64,000 nucleotides of DNA from Juglans regia (GCF_001411555.2 NC_049901.1:11790681-11854680), one strand, 5' to 3'. Counted from the first letter of the stretch, positions 24,378-35,305 are shown. Made by a program: numbers and translations. The notes: generated by a model from the letters alone, not told the origin.

Positions 24378-25804
24378 GGAGATTGGCAGTGTTGCTTAGT
24401 AGCCACTGCCTTGCTATACCCCTCTTTTGCTTCTCCATCGGCTTCGTGTTTGAGTTTCTTGCCCACCTCTCCAGATTGATCATTTGGTTTTTTCCTCTTT
24501 TGTCCAGTCTTTGCTTTGTCAATATCCATATCACACGTGATGTTCTTACTCCCCGTATCTATTCCTTCACGTGCCCTTCTCTTCCAACGGGATGTAACAG
24601 AAGAGCCTCTCAATTCAGTCCGTGCTTTGTCTTCTAGGGAGGCTGATTTGGTAGGTGGCACGATGGGTCCACCATCTGTGTTATACCCCACGTGCTTCAC
24701 TAAATAAGTAAAGGGGACCTCTCTTAAAAAAGAAAGGTTCTGCTCTTCTGATCCCAATACAAGCTCTTTTCCTCCTAGGAATGTATCTACCCCTACCAAC
24801 TTGGAAACCACTTCCTGTCCTTCCTCGTTCGCAGGGTCAGGCTGCCCTTTCAAGCCAATGGGATCTCTTTTGCTGGGACACAATCCCGGACTTCCTTCTG
24901 CATTTATTACACCCTGAGCCTCGTCCACATATTCTGCCTCGAGAACCTCCCTTCCTTGTGACTCTTTCCCTAGCTGGTTTCCGTCATCTTCCTTCCTGTT
25001 GTCACTCCCCAAACTCCTGCCATTGCCCTGTACTTTCCTTTCTTGGTTACTGCCCGTCGAGGTTGATCTTAGCTTTGCCCTTAGCCATGGACCATATTGT
25101 TGTCCAAAGCTCTCCTTGCTCGACTTTCCTCTTTCCATGCTCTTGCAAATGCCCATATCATGTTTAATCACTCCACAATGGTAACAAAAATTTGGTAGCC
25201 TCTCGTATTTGAACGGAATCCAGTACTTGGTTTCCTCCAAACTGATAAACTTCCCTCTCACCAAAGGTTTAGTGATGTTTAAGAGGACTTTAACCCTTAA
25301 AAAGCTACCCCAACAAAGCCCACTGCTATCAGTGTCAACCATAATAATCTCTCCCACCCCTTTGCATAAGTTAGCTCCAGTATTAGAGTTCATACTTGCG
25401 AAAGGCAAGTCATGGCATTGAATCCAGAATGGCTCTTTCTGAAACTTCATCTCCATCCAAGACTTTGATTCTTCACAATCTTGCATGCAAACTAAGTTCT
25501 TGTCAAAAGACCAAGGACGGCCCTTCATTATTCTCCTCTTGTCTTCTATCTGTTTACACTCCACCAGGAACTTATTCCTGCCTATTTCTTTGAAGAGAAC
25601 CTTCCTCTCAACCTGCCACATTCGGGATAATGTGCTCCTGAGCGCAACTCTGTTAGCCTCCTTTTCAGCCACTACCAATATCACAAAACAGTGTTTACTT
25701 TTTGTTTCTGAGAGTCTCACATCTTCCGCACTTATCGCCACTTCCTTCTGTTCCTCTTCTGTCAGCTTCAGATCTTCACACAGTTTTGAGATTTCCCCTT
25801 CCAT
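24374..25804 (-). CDS. LINE ORF1, gag-like protein (476 aa, intact)
   Basis: One open frame with the DUF4283-type N-terminal RNA-binding region (residues about 35-185; RPWSFDKNLVCMQ) and a CCHC knuckle at residues 207-220 (CYHCGVIKHDMGIC). A long charged C-terminal tail carries KRKKP near its end. In plant L1 elements this protein binds the element RNA. Its stop overlaps the ORF2 start as ATGA, so ORF2 would be reached by reinitiation or coupling. The frame is uninterrupted, unlike ORF2. Confidence 0.9.
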   Translation of the reverse strand: MEGEISKLCEDLKLTEEEQKEVAISAEDVRLSETKSKHCFVILVVAEKEANRVALRSTLSRMWQVERKVLFKEIGRNKFLVECKQIEDKRRIMKGRPWSFDKNLVCMQDCEESKSWMEMKFQKEPFWIQCHDLPFASMNSNTGANLCKGVGEIIMVDTDSSGLCWGSFLRVKVLLNITKPLVRGKFISLEETKYWIPFKYERLPNFCYHCGVIKHDMGICKSMERGKSSKESFGQQYGPWLRAKLRSTSTGSNQERKVQGNGRSLGSDNRKEDDGNQLGKESQGREVLEAEYVDEAQGVINAEGSPGLCPSKRDPIGLKGQPDPANEEGQEVVSKLVGVDTFLGGKELVLGSEEQNLSFLREVPFTYLVKHVGYNTDGGPIVPPTKSASLEDKARTELRGSSVTSRWKRRAREGIDTGSKNITCDMDIDKAKTGQKRKKPNDQSGEVGKKLKHEADGEAKEGYSKAVATKQHCQSP

Positions 25805-25974
25805 TCTCTGGCCTTCACAGACAGCAGTCCCGAAGGATGAAACCCTCTAGGTTTACAAAGAAACTTAGAGAAAGAAACCCTCTAGGATACTAATATATAA
25901 TATGCTTTTCTGACGCATCTCATAATTCCTGATCTGCTCATCATCCACTTTCTTCTTTATTCAACACTAAATTA

Positions 25975-26353
25975 TTGAAGCGAGAAACCTTAATTATCAG
26001 CTTTCACTTTGTAACTAATCTGAATTCTGAACGCACAAATGACAAATAATCTTTTTGGCCGACAATTTGCTGTTGGCTCTTCCTCCGAAAACAAGACTTT
26101 AAGAGCGTGGGATGGGATTAGCCATTGTAAAGGAAAGAATAAAATTACTAATATATAATATGCTTTTGTGACGCATCTCGTAATTCCTGATCTGTTCATC
26201 ATCCACTTTCTTCTTTATTCAACACTATATATATGAGTACCCTACCTGGCCTCTCCATGTACACAGAGCGTGTTCTGTGAATGAGTGGAGAAGGCTAGGG
26301 AGGGAGATTGATCAGCTACATGCAGGAGTGAGTAAAGATTAAGGAAAATTGAA
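25975..26353 (+). promoter_or_regulatory. Promoter and 5' leader of RALF-A
   Basis: The module boxes 'gccgacaatttgctgttggc', 'agagcgtgggatgggattag' and 'tgacgcatctcgtaattcct' lead to a TATA box (TATATATA, 26226-26233), 120 bp before the ATG. The same arrangement precedes RALF-B with the TATA box at 28978-28985. Conservation across copies, including ghost copies without genes, marks the unit boundaries rather than proving control sites. Confidence 0.6.
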
Positions 26354-26761
26354 ATGGAGGTGTGTAGTTCTAAGGGAGGGAGAATAGTTGCTCCGGCATC
26401 AATCCTAGCGATGCTGATGACGATCATGATGCTCCTTAACGCATATTGTTGTGGTGCTTCTATCCTTGCTAAGAGCAACACCAGTTTTCGATGCAGCGAC
26501 AGCCGCCTCGATGAATGCCTGATCGAGGAATACTTGGAGTTGGAGCTGGGGTTCCTGATGAACCCCTATGTAAGTCGGATCCTTGCTGATTCTGATCCAA
26601 CCCCACCTCCCAACCCCTCCAATCCGGAAAAACCAGCCTTTGATACTAAGACTTGTGGGCAACCCAATAGTGACAACCCTCAATATGCTTCATGCATTGA
26701 GAAATATAAAGGAAAACCAGGTGCATGTGTGCGTAGAGGTGTTTTCCAGCGTTCATGCTGA
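26354..26761 (+). CDS. RALF-like secreted peptide precursor A (135 aa)
   Basis: A single-exon ORF with a hydrophobic signal segment (residues 15-38) and a pro-region that fits RALF precursors: RCSDSRLDECLIEEYLELEL and the SRILA segment at 74-78, where family members have RRILA before the mature peptide. The C-terminal domain has four Cys (101, 114, 125, 135). Family role: secreted alkalinising peptides bind FERONIA-type receptor kinases at the cell wall. Odd points: there is no YISY motif, the Arg for the protease site is Ser, and Cys spacing is wider than in typical RALFs (last pair 9 residues apart, usually 5). The pro-region makes RALF the best call; the mature peptide is diverged. The start is the first ATG after the TATA box. 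Confidence 0.72.
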   Translation: MEVCSSKGGRIVAPASILAMLMTIMMLLNAYCCGASILAKSNTSFRCSDSRLDECLIEEYLELELGFLMNPYVSRILADSDPTPPPNPSNPEKPAFDTKTCGQPNSDNPQYASCIEKYKGKPGACVRRGVFQRSC

Positions 26762-27516
26762 TGCCGTTGAAATTTGAATGGTGGCATGCAACTTCGTTCT
26801 TCTATAATTAATATGATCCTATGCTTATTTCTTTTTTTAGCCATTTTCTTTTTGTTGGTTTCTTTTCAAGTTATGCCATAGTAGTGCCTTCAATTAATGA
26901 TTGCGAAATTAATCTGGCCTGTTATGTTGATATGTTTGGATTTATATATGTGTGTATTTTTGTTGGAGAATATCTGCAATTTCCACGTGAACGATCGACT
27001 GTAAAGGCATGATATGGTTGGAACAAATCAACTCGTACGTACGTCTATATTCCTTAAGATCATGACGGCACCCTGTATTTACTTAATTAGATCAGCCTGT
27101 TGAAGAAGTCACAAGTGAATGAAAACACACAAACACAAACAAAAAACAAAATCTCTTTTTTATTCAATAACTCCTACGTACACTACCTGCATTATCTAAT
27201 TATACCTTTTCCCTTCGCAGACTGCTAAATAATTTGTCAGTTTTTCAACACTAATCATTCATGACCATTATCTTTGGCATTTCCATCCCTAAACTACTAA
27301 AGCTGTGTGGAGTGTACGTAGTTAATTAGTGCCGCTACTTTAAAATTAGGATTAATTTATGCTCCTGCAGCCTGCTTCTCATCATGTATACTGTATGTAA
27401 CCTGGACCAAACTTCAACTTGCCATGCATCCTCGATCTCACACTGCAGTCTTGGAGAAATTAATGCTAGCTTCAATTACATGCATCCCATCTGATGATCA
27501 ACCTACCTACCTCCTT

Positions 27517-27552
<36 letters not shown>

Positions 27553-28680
27553 CCGATTTCATTCTCCTGACCAAAAATCTTGGCTTTAGACTCCGGAGTA
27601 TTGTTTTAAGGTTGTCGACTCCTCCTGCCATTATTATCTAGGCTTTGTGCCAGTACTCACTCTGCTTCCCTCTCTTCATTACTATTTCTTTTCAGTATGA
27701 TCATTCCTATCAAACAAGACTAAGTCATGGAGAGTTAGTTGTGTCTGGATAATGAGATTGAGATTAAAAAAAAAATTTAAAACTTTTCATAATTTTCTAT
27801 TCAAACATCTAACACTTTTTAATTTTTAATTTTTAATTATTTTATCTAATTAATAAAAATTTTATGGACTTCAAGACAAAATGTATATAAAAATCAATAT
27901 AATTTTTTCAAATTTTAAAATAATTTTTTTTTAATTTTTTTTTCACCATATATTTATCATTATGCACAGATTTGAAATTATCTAATTATCCAAATATAAC
28001 TTTAAAAGTAAAGATAAAATATTAAATTCACTATCTATACATAGTCTTAGGTGCCATAATATCTTCTGATAGATTTCAGTGTTAGAAAAAGTATGAACAT
28101 GACCAGACTAGTCAGACTAGTACAAATAAAAAGACAAAATTAAATATATAAATAAAACATTAATAGTACCATAAATTTAAAAGTAATCTCTTTTTTCGGT
28201 AGGATAAGTTTAGAAATAAAATGTACTGAAAATTTTATAAATAATAACAAAATAATTTATGAATAATGATTAGATAATTTGATAATATTTTATGAAATTT
28301 AAAAAAAAATAAAAAAAAATTGAATAGAAAATATTATAAAATTAAAATATTATTATGATATAATTTTTTAATATAATTTTTGTTTGATAATTTGAAAAAA
28401 TTAAATTATTTTTATTTAAAAATTTTAAAAAATTGTAATAATCAGTTTAAAAATATATATAATAATTAATTTAAAAATATTAATATTTTGTAATGTACAA
28501 AAAGAAAAGGAAATTAAATGAAAAATTTGAGACGGAAAGTTTTTCCAAATAAACCCTAACAGTTTAGGAATTACTTTTTAAATAGCCAAGAGGGAAAAAA
28601 AGGCTTTATAAATGTATCGTACTCTTTATTTTTATTTTTATTTTCTAATAAGATTAAAAAATGACCGATATTTACATATT
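26762..28680 (+). repeat. 3' flank of RALF-A, repeated after RALF-B
   Basis: 26770-27960 is nearly identical to 29505-30740, including the 'cctgttgaagaagtcacaag' stretch, the 'catgtatactgtatgtaacc' block and a (TA)n run (27523-27551). Together with the coding part this gives a tandem period of about 2.75 kb. 27960-28680 is AT-rich with a MITE remnant. No gene is seen. Confidence 0.75.
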
Positions 28681-28689
28681 GGCACTCTA

Positions 28690-29101
28690 CCCAAGCCGGA
28701 CCCATTTGTCAGAACTAAATTATTGAAGCGAGAGACCTTAATTATCAGCTTTCACTTAAAGTAACTAATCTGAATTCTGAACGCACAAATGACAATAACC
28801 TTTTTGGCCGACAATTTGCTGTTGCCTCTTCCTCCGAAAACAAGATTTTAAGAGCGTGGGATGTGATTAGCCATCGTAAAGGAAAGAATATAATTTACTA
28901 ATATATAATATGCTTTTGTGACGCATCTCGTGATTCCTGATATCTGCTCATCATCCACTTTCTTCTTTATTCAACACTATATATACGAGTACTCTACCTG
29001 GCCTCTCCATGTACACACAGCGTGTTCTGTGAATGAGTGGAGAAGGCTAGGGAGGGAGATCAGCTACCTGCAGGAGTGAGTAAAGATTAAGGAATACTGG
29101 A
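28690..29101 (+). promoter_or_regulatory. Promoter and 5' leader of RALF-B
   Basis: This has the same boxes as upstream of RALF-A: 'acccaagccggacccatttg' at about 28689, 'gccgacaatttgctgttgcc' at about 28808, 'tgacgcatctcgtgattcct' at about 28919 and TATATATA at 28978-28985. There is only one promoter copy here, against two at RALF-A. Confidence 0.6.
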
Positions 29102-29500
29102 ATGGAGGTGTGTAATCCTAAGGGAGGGAGAACAGCTGCTCTTGCATTCCCAGCAATGCTGCTGCTGATGATGATGATCACGATGCTCCTTAACACATAT
29201 TGTTGTAATGCTGCTGTCCTGGCTAAGAGTAACACCAGTTTCCGATGCAGTGACGGCCGCCTCCATGAATGCCTGATCGAGGAGGACTTGGAATTGGAGC
29301 TGGGGTTCCTGATCAACCCCTACGTAAGCCGGATCCTTGGTACTAGTGCTCCAGTTCAGACCGAGAATCCTGATGAACCATCCGTTAAGACTTGTGGGAA
29401 TTTACTCCACGACAACCCTGCATATTCTAAATGCATTGCTAAATATAAACCAAAACCAAGTGAATGTGTGCGTTCTACAAATTCTTACAAGCGTTGCTGA
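29102..29500 (+). CDS. RALF-like secreted peptide precursor B (132 aa)
   Basis: The intact paralogue of RALF-A, 2748 bp downstream. It has a signal segment (residues 13-40, rich in Leu/Met), a pro-region with RCSDGRLHECLIEEDLELEL and SRILG, and a C-terminal domain with Cys at 98, 111, 122 and 132. The linker after SRIL is shorter and differs most between the two copies, whereas the signal and pro-region are well kept. It lacks YISY, as A does. The same role is expected: an extracellular signalling peptide. Both intact frames in a region full of decay suggest the two genes are under selection, but this cannot be measured by eye. Confidence 0.72.
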   Translation: MEVCNPKGGRTAALAFPAMLLLMMMITMLLNTYCCNAAVLAKSNTSFRCSDGRLHECLIEEDLELELGFLINPYVSRILGTSAPVQTENPDEPSVKTCGNLLHDNPAYSKCIAKYKPKPSECVRSTNSYKRC

Positions 29501-30259
29501 AGGTTGAAATTTGAATGGCGGCATTCAACTTCGTTCTTCTATAATATCCTATGCTTATTTCTTTTTTTAGCCATTTTCTTTTTGTTGGTTTCTTTTCAAG
29601 TTATGCCATAGTAGTGCCTTCAATTAATGATTGTGAAACTAATCTGGCCTGTTATGTTGATATGTTGATATGTTTGGATTTATATATATATATATCTATA
29701 TATGTTTGTTGGAGAATATATACCTGCAATTTCCAGAACGATCGATTGTAAAGGCATGATATGGTTGGAACAAATCAGCTCGTACGTACGTCTATATTCC
29801 TTAAGCTCAAGACGGCCACCCTGTATTTATTTAATTAGATCAGCCTGTTGAAGAAGTCACAAGTGAATGAAAACACACAAACACAAACAAAAAATAAAAT
29901 CTCTTTTTTATTCAATACTCCTACGTACACTACCTGCATTATCTAATTATACCTTTTCCCTTCGCAGACAGCTAAACAATTTGTCAGTTTTTCAACACTA
30001 ATCGTGACCATTATCTTTGGCATTTCCATCCCTAAACTACTAAAGCTGTGTGGAGTGTACGTAGTTAATTAGTGCCGCTACTTTAAAATTAGGATTAATT
30101 TATGCTCCTGCAGCCTGCTTCTCATCATGTATACTGTATGTAACCTGGACCAAACTTCAACTTGCCATGCATCCTCGATCTCACACTGCAGTCTTGGAGA
30201 AATTAATGCTAGCTTCAATTACATGCATCCCATCTGATGATCAACCTACCTACCTCCTT

Positions 30260-30307
<48 letters not shown>

Positions 30308-30739
30308 CCGATTTCATTCTCCTGACCAAAAATCTTGGCTTTAGACTCCGGAATATTGTTTTAAGGTCGTCGACTCCTCCTGCCATTATTATATAGGCTT
30401 TGTGCCAGTACTCACTCTGCTTTCCTCTCTTCATTACTATTTCTTTTCAGTATGATCATTCCTACCAAACAAGACCAAGTCATGGAGAATTAGTTGGGTT
30501 TGGATAATGAGATTGAGATAAAAAAAAATTTAAAACTTTTCACAATTTTCTATTCAAACATCTAACACTTTTTAATTTTAAATCTTTAATTATTTTATCT
30601 AATTAATAAAAATTTTATGGACTTCAAAACAAAATGTATATAAAAATCAATATAACTTTTTCAAATTTTAAAATAATTTTTTATTTAAATAATTTGTTTT
30701 ATAATATTTTATTTTATAATATTTTATTTAATTTTTTTC
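29501..30739 (+). repeat. 3' flank of RALF-B with (TA)n run
   Basis: This copies the RALF-A 3' flank. The (TA)n microsatellite at about 30262-30305 is longer than in the first copy. It ends in the AT-rich MITE-like stretch. I see no gene. Confidence 0.75.
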
Positions 30740-31000
30740 TTTTTTTTTTGGGTTAAAGAATTAAGAATATAACTTTTTTCTTTTGGCATAAATAAAGAGG
30801 TCAAGCCGGACCCATTGGTCAGAAGTAAATTATTGGAGTTAGAAACCTTACCCACGTTCAATTTCTAATTAAAGTGAGACCTTACCCACGTTTACTTCTG
30901 ACAAATGGGTCCGGCTTGGTTACTAGCTTTTGGTTGGACCCCTTTATTTATGCTTAAAGAAAAGTTCTATTCTTAATTCTTTATTCTATTATCACGTCAA
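30740..31000. repeat. Inverted repeat of RALF upstream sequence
   Basis: The core arms 30803-30829 ('aagccggacccattggtcag...') and 30891-30917 ('...ctgacaaatgggtccggctt') are reverse complements around a 61-bp loop. The homology extends outward: the 'ggcataaataaag' side on the left matches 'ctttatttatgc' on the right. The promoter-distal part of the RALF module is therefore arranged head to head. Confidence 0.7.
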
Positions 31001-31614
31001 ACGATTAAAATATAGTAAGGTTAAATATAGTTGTAGAGTAATTTTTTTAAAAAAAAATTAAAATTTATTATTAAAAAAATTAATCTTTTTTATATAAATT
31101 TATATTTATTTTTTTTTTTAAATTACGTAAAGTTTGTGCGCTGCACATGTATAAAATATAGCTCTTCTAAGTACAAGTGAGTTGGTGCGCCAACCTGCGT
31201 ATTAATTGTTATTTTATTGTTTTTATAAGATGTTATATCACTGTCCAAATGCAAATGTGAGTGATGGCCTGCACTTTTGCCGAGAAAATAAGAGAAAACA
31301 AAATCCCAAACCCCAATCAAGATTATCTAGACATTCCTTTCAAAAAACAAAAAAGATTATCTAGACATTATTTTATAAAGACGAAAACCACATAGAAACC
31401 ATTAGATTCAAAACATTCTTCAATTTCATTCATTTTTCTGGGCAGCTAACGGGCAGGTCAGATATTTCAAAAAATTTCAGATGGAAAGATTGAAACAAAC
31501 GAAATTTTCTTTCATTTTCATTTCCATCATCATGAGGAATAGAAAACTCAAAGTTATCTTCACGCAGATAACCAAACTACCATCCAATCCACGAGAGAAA
31601 GAAAATATTGTTTT
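31001..31614. other. Intergenic DNA, nothing recognised
   Basis: AT-rich to about 31130, then mixed composition with poly-purine stretches. The ORF at 31123-31320 has no recognisable motif. Confidence 0.5.
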
Positions 31615-32216
31615 TTAATTAATGGGTAACTTTAGAAGTTCATTGGCTTCAAGGTTCTCAATGAACGACCTAGCAACGCTAGTAGTAACACTAGACTTGC
31701 CCACCAATTGACACTTGAGCTTCTTCCCCAAGCTATGTGCATACAAGGCTAGCTCCTTCTTCTTCTTCACGAAGACGAAGAACTCACAATCATCACTTGG
31801 GAAGTCTCTCCACCAGTCTCTCCCAATTCCGGGTCTTTACTTCCACTCTCAACCTCACCGTCATATTCTTCAATCTTGTTGTCAAAATCCTCTTCATCAT
31901 CATCATCTTCTTCTGTTGTTTCTCCTTCTTGTAAGGCTGAAGATGCACCAAGAGTATGAAGAGGGGAGGGAGTGAGAGTGGCAAAAGATTGAGAGAATAG
32001 AGGAGTTGGAAGAAAATTAGTGAAATGAGTTGTACTGTAGAGTGGGATTTGGGGGAGGGAGGATTTGGATAGTGTGATTGTAATGGTTATGGTGGAGGCT
32101 GTAGAGCGGAATAAGAGTTTGAATCTGAGAAAAAGAGCAAAAAAGGAGGGAGGAGGTGGTGGCTGCGATTGAGGTGGTCGAAAGAGGTGGTGGAGTAGTT
32201 GAGATGACGCTGCCAT
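31615..32216 (-). pseudogene. CRM-domain (CRS1/YhbY) protein gene, frameshifted
   Basis: The N-terminal frame (32216-31767) gives a Ser/Pro-rich, transit-peptide-like start followed by a very acidic stretch (EEDDDDEEDFD). After a frame change near 31780-31800 the second frame reads KKKKELALYAHSLGKKLKCQ, LVGKSSVTTSVARSF and IENLEANELLKL, stopping at 31615. This is the first part of a CRM RNA-binding domain, including the GxxG-like loop region (VGKS). The family acts in organelle intron splicing and ribosome assembly. The domain's C-terminal part is missing, and one frame cannot cover both halves, so it is a partial pseudogene or an exon with an error. Confidence 0.6.
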
Positions 32217-32394
32217 GCTCTCAATTGCCTTCTTTTTTCTCAGTCACTTCCACTACAGACCACTCGCATAAAATTGCAAGGATCGAGCTCTATGTTTCAT
32301 TAAATGGTACAACCACGTCAGCATTTGGTGCACAATCGGTACACCAAATCGCCTGACTTTAGAGTTTTCCATAAAAATATCCTTGCTAAGTGAA

Positions 32395-32694
32395 TTTTGA
32401 ACAGACAATGACAACTACTTTTTTGCGGACAATTTTTTGTGGCGCTACTATCTTTGCTAATAACAACACTAGTTTCCGATGCAGTGACGACCGCCTCAAT
32501 GAATGCCTGATCGAGAAGGACTTAGAGTTGGAGCTAGGTTCCTGATCAACCCTTATGTAAGCTGGATCCTTACTGGTGGTCCAACTTCTAGGCTTGACCC
32601 CAGCAATCCTGATAAACCAACCGTTAAGCCTTGTGGGAAACCCAAGGACAACCCTTCATATTTTGAATGCATATCTAAATCTACAAACGGGTAG
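32395..32694 (+). pseudogene. RALF-like gene C, 5'-deleted and frameshifted
   Basis: A short piece of the module promoter ('tgacaactactttttt', then a 'gcggacaattttttg' box) is fused directly to codons matching residue about 36 onwards of RALF-A. The TATA box, ATG and signal peptide are deleted. Bases are missing after ELELG, shifting the frame at about 32540. The remaining frame gives FLINPYVSWILTGG and a C-terminal part ending CISKSTNG, truncated before the last two Cys. The Arg of SRIL is Trp. Confidence 0.85.
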
Positions 32695-32709
32695 TGATAG
32701 GCTTACCAC

Positions 32710-35305
32710 TAAGGTTATGCATCCGGACCGGGTTTTTTTTCGATCCGGTTTGAAAACTGGATATCCAGTAGGTCCCGGGCTGTTAACCACCCGGATCCGA
32801 TTAGGCCATGAGGTTACCGAACCTCACTATTTTAAAAAGAGCAATTCTATATATCAGCCTACACTCTCCACACACCATGCATTCAAATTTTTATTTTTTT
32901 TTTAACTCAATACACTAAGTGTGTTGAGTGTGTGATAAATAGTAGGCTGATGCAAATATTTTTCCTTTTAAAAAAAATCGCATTAGGTTGAAAAATCTTT
33001 TCATTCCAAATGAGGTGATTGCCTCGCTCTCTCCCTCAGTCCCTTGCTCTCTTTGGCCAAAACCCTAAATCAAAAGCAGAGAACGTCGTCGCCGGTTACC
33101 GTCAAAGGTATGGGACTCCTATTTCACATCTAGTTCTTTTGTTTTATTTTCGTTTCTTCTATTTTGTATCGCCCACCCTAAGCCATTCTCTTTCTCTCCT
33201 CAGTCTCGATCGTCTCTCCCTCTCCTTAGAGTCATCAACACAGACCCATCACCCATCATGGCATGGTGTCCTGGTTCGTCGACGAACTCTAAAAATCTCC
33301 ATTAATATATGCAAAATTTCTTGTATTTGCTGATCTGGGCATTGATTAGTCGTTGATTCGTCTTTAGAGGTGGGGCTTTAGGTTAGTTGAGGCTTGTTAT
33401 TAGATGTTGTATGTCAAGAATCTGAAGTTCTATATTTCTCTACTGTGTTTATTGAACTTTTTTTTCCCTTCCTTTTGGTTTGGATCTGGGTTGGGATTTT
33501 TTTTTTTTTTTTTCTAATCTCTATTCTATTTTCGATTTTTTTTCTTGCTAGTCATCTCTTTGGATGTTGTGATTGTGTTGATTAAATGTTTTTCCCTTCT
33601 TTTTTGTTTGGATCTGGGTTTGATTTCTTTTTCTTTTTCTAATCTCTGGTCTATTTGTCAGAATTTTTTTTTTCTTACTATTCATTTCTCTGAATGTTGT
33701 ATGTCAAGAATATGAAGTTCTCTATTTCTCCATTGCGTTTATTGAACTTTTTTTTCCCTTCTTTTTGGTTTGGATCTAGGTTTGAGATTTATTTTTATTT
33801 TTTTTTCTAATCTTTATTCTATTTTCGATTTTTTTTTCTTGCTAGTTATCTCTTTGGATGTTGTAACTGTGTTGATTAAATATTTTTTCCTTCCTTTTTT
33901 ATTTGGAATTGGGTTTGATTTGTTTTTTTTTTTCTAACCTCTAGTCTATTTTTGATTTTTTTCTTTCTTGCTATTCATTTCTCTTAATGTTGTATGTCAA
34001 GAATCTGAAATTCTCCAATTTCTCCACTGTGCTCATTAAACTTTTTTCCTTCCTTTTTGGTTTGGATCTGGTTTTGGTTTGGTTTTGCTCTCTTCTCTAA
34101 TCTCTAGTTTGTTTTCGATTTTTGCTTGCTAGATATCTCTATGAATGTTGTGACTGTGTTCAATAAACTTTTTTCCCTTCCTTTTGGTTTAGATTTGGGT
34201 ATGGAGAAATCCCATCAGAAATCCTAACACATACTCCAATTTAATAGGCCTCACTTGGTCTCTAGTCTCATTCAGGTTTCTTTCGTTTCTCTTATGTCCA
34301 AACCATGAAAAATTTTAGTATTTTTAGTGAACTTCTTGACCTGCTAAGTATTGGTTTTTCGTTGCCTGCTAACATGATTATTTTGTGTTGAAGTTCACTC
34401 CATTGTATATGCTAACTTAACAATGGAGTAGAAAATATTAAAAAAAAAAAAGAAAGAGAAGAACAATGGAGTAGAATGAACAGTAGCACATGGCAACAAG
34501 GACTTCACTGAAGCCATTTCTCTAACCTTTCATTCCTTATCGACACACTCCATAAGTATTTCATTTTCTCTCTATATATATGCATATCAGTTGGGTTATA
34601 ATTTTTTTTTACTAATCTTCCTAATTTTCAGTTCTTTATTTCCCACAGCTCACAATGGAGACGATAGGGGGCTTGACCTCAAAGGTTCTTCCACAGTTCT
34701 TTGTTACTACTTTTAAATTTTTCACTATTTGTTCCTTGTAAAGTTGATGTTTTGCATTATGATGTAAGCAACAATGTAAAGTATGTAGTGTATTATGTAT
34801 GTTGATGTCTATTATTATTTATTTTATTTTATAAAAATTTGAAAAGGAAATAAAAAAAAGTATAAAAAATGCATATAAAAATATTCATTATATAAAAAAT
34901 GCCTATAAAAAATAATAAACATAAAGGCCTAAAAAAAGCCTTTTAAAAAGTGTTGAAAAGTTTTTTTGTTTTTATTTATTTTTTAAATAGTTTTAAAAGT
35001 GTTAACAAGATTTATTTGTAAAAAAAAAAAAAACTGGGTATAAAATCCGAATATCATGCCTTTAAAAAAGCCTTTTCAAAAGTATACAAAAAAGTGTTTT
35101 AAAAAAAAGGTTTTGAAAGTGTTGAAAAGATTTGTTAAAAAAAAAAAAAAAAAATTGGGTATAAAACCTGGATATCTTCAACCAGATATCCAAGTCTAAA
35201 TCCAGGTATCCGCTCGGGTTTTGCCCAGGTTTACCCGAGCGATATCCACCCGCTTTTAAGAAGCCAAATCTGGATCCAGAATCCAGATCCGGATGCATAG
35301 CCCTA
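32710..35305. mobile_element. Non-autonomous hAT-type element (2.6 kb)
   Basis: The 17-bp terminal inverted repeats are TAAGGTTATGCATCCGG (left) and the reverse complement TAGGGCTATGCATCCGG (right), with two mismatches. The 8-bp target duplication is CTTACCAC at 32702-32709 and CTTACTAC at 35306-35313, one mismatch. Subterminal regions are rich in 'ccggat/gatatcc' motifs. No transposase is encoded. Inside lie a CT-rich leader-like stretch with a possible donor site (about 33010-33110) and a tandem array (33390-34200). These features fit the hAT superfamily. Confidence 0.75.
33390..34200. repeat. About 148-bp tandem repeat, five to six copies
   Basis: Each unit has a 'tttggatctgggttt' segment, a T-run, 'tctaatctctattctatttt', 'cttgctagtcatctc' and a 'gttgtatgtcaagaatctga' or 'gttgtgattgtgttgat' variant. 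The two variants alternate, giving a higher-order period of about 292 bp (the 'tatgtcaagaat' variant starts near 33410, 33702 and 33993). Confidence 0.8.

Larger units (their letters stand above)
20274..25887 (-). mobile_element. L1-type LINE retrotransposon, near full length
   Basis: A non-LTR element with a T-run at its plus-strand left end (the poly-A tail of the minus-strand element). The 9-bp target duplication TACTAATAT lies at 20265-20273 and 25888-25896. ORF1 (gag-like) and ORF2 (endonuclease, reverse transcriptase, zinc-binding domain, RNase H) are present, so it is not 5'-truncated to a fragment. An uninterrupted copy of the target sequence is visible at about 26140-26160. ORF2 has two nonsense changes and two frameshifts, so it cannot move by itself. 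Confidence 0.95.

Noticed and set aside
22719..25850. Plus-strand ORFs across the LINE
   Set aside because: They are antisense shadows of ORF1 and ORF2, without their own motifs.
27523..27551. (TA)n runs as regulatory sites or TATA boxes
   Set aside because: They are microsatellites in the 3' flanks of both RALF copies and differ in length; the real TATA boxes lie upstream of each gene.
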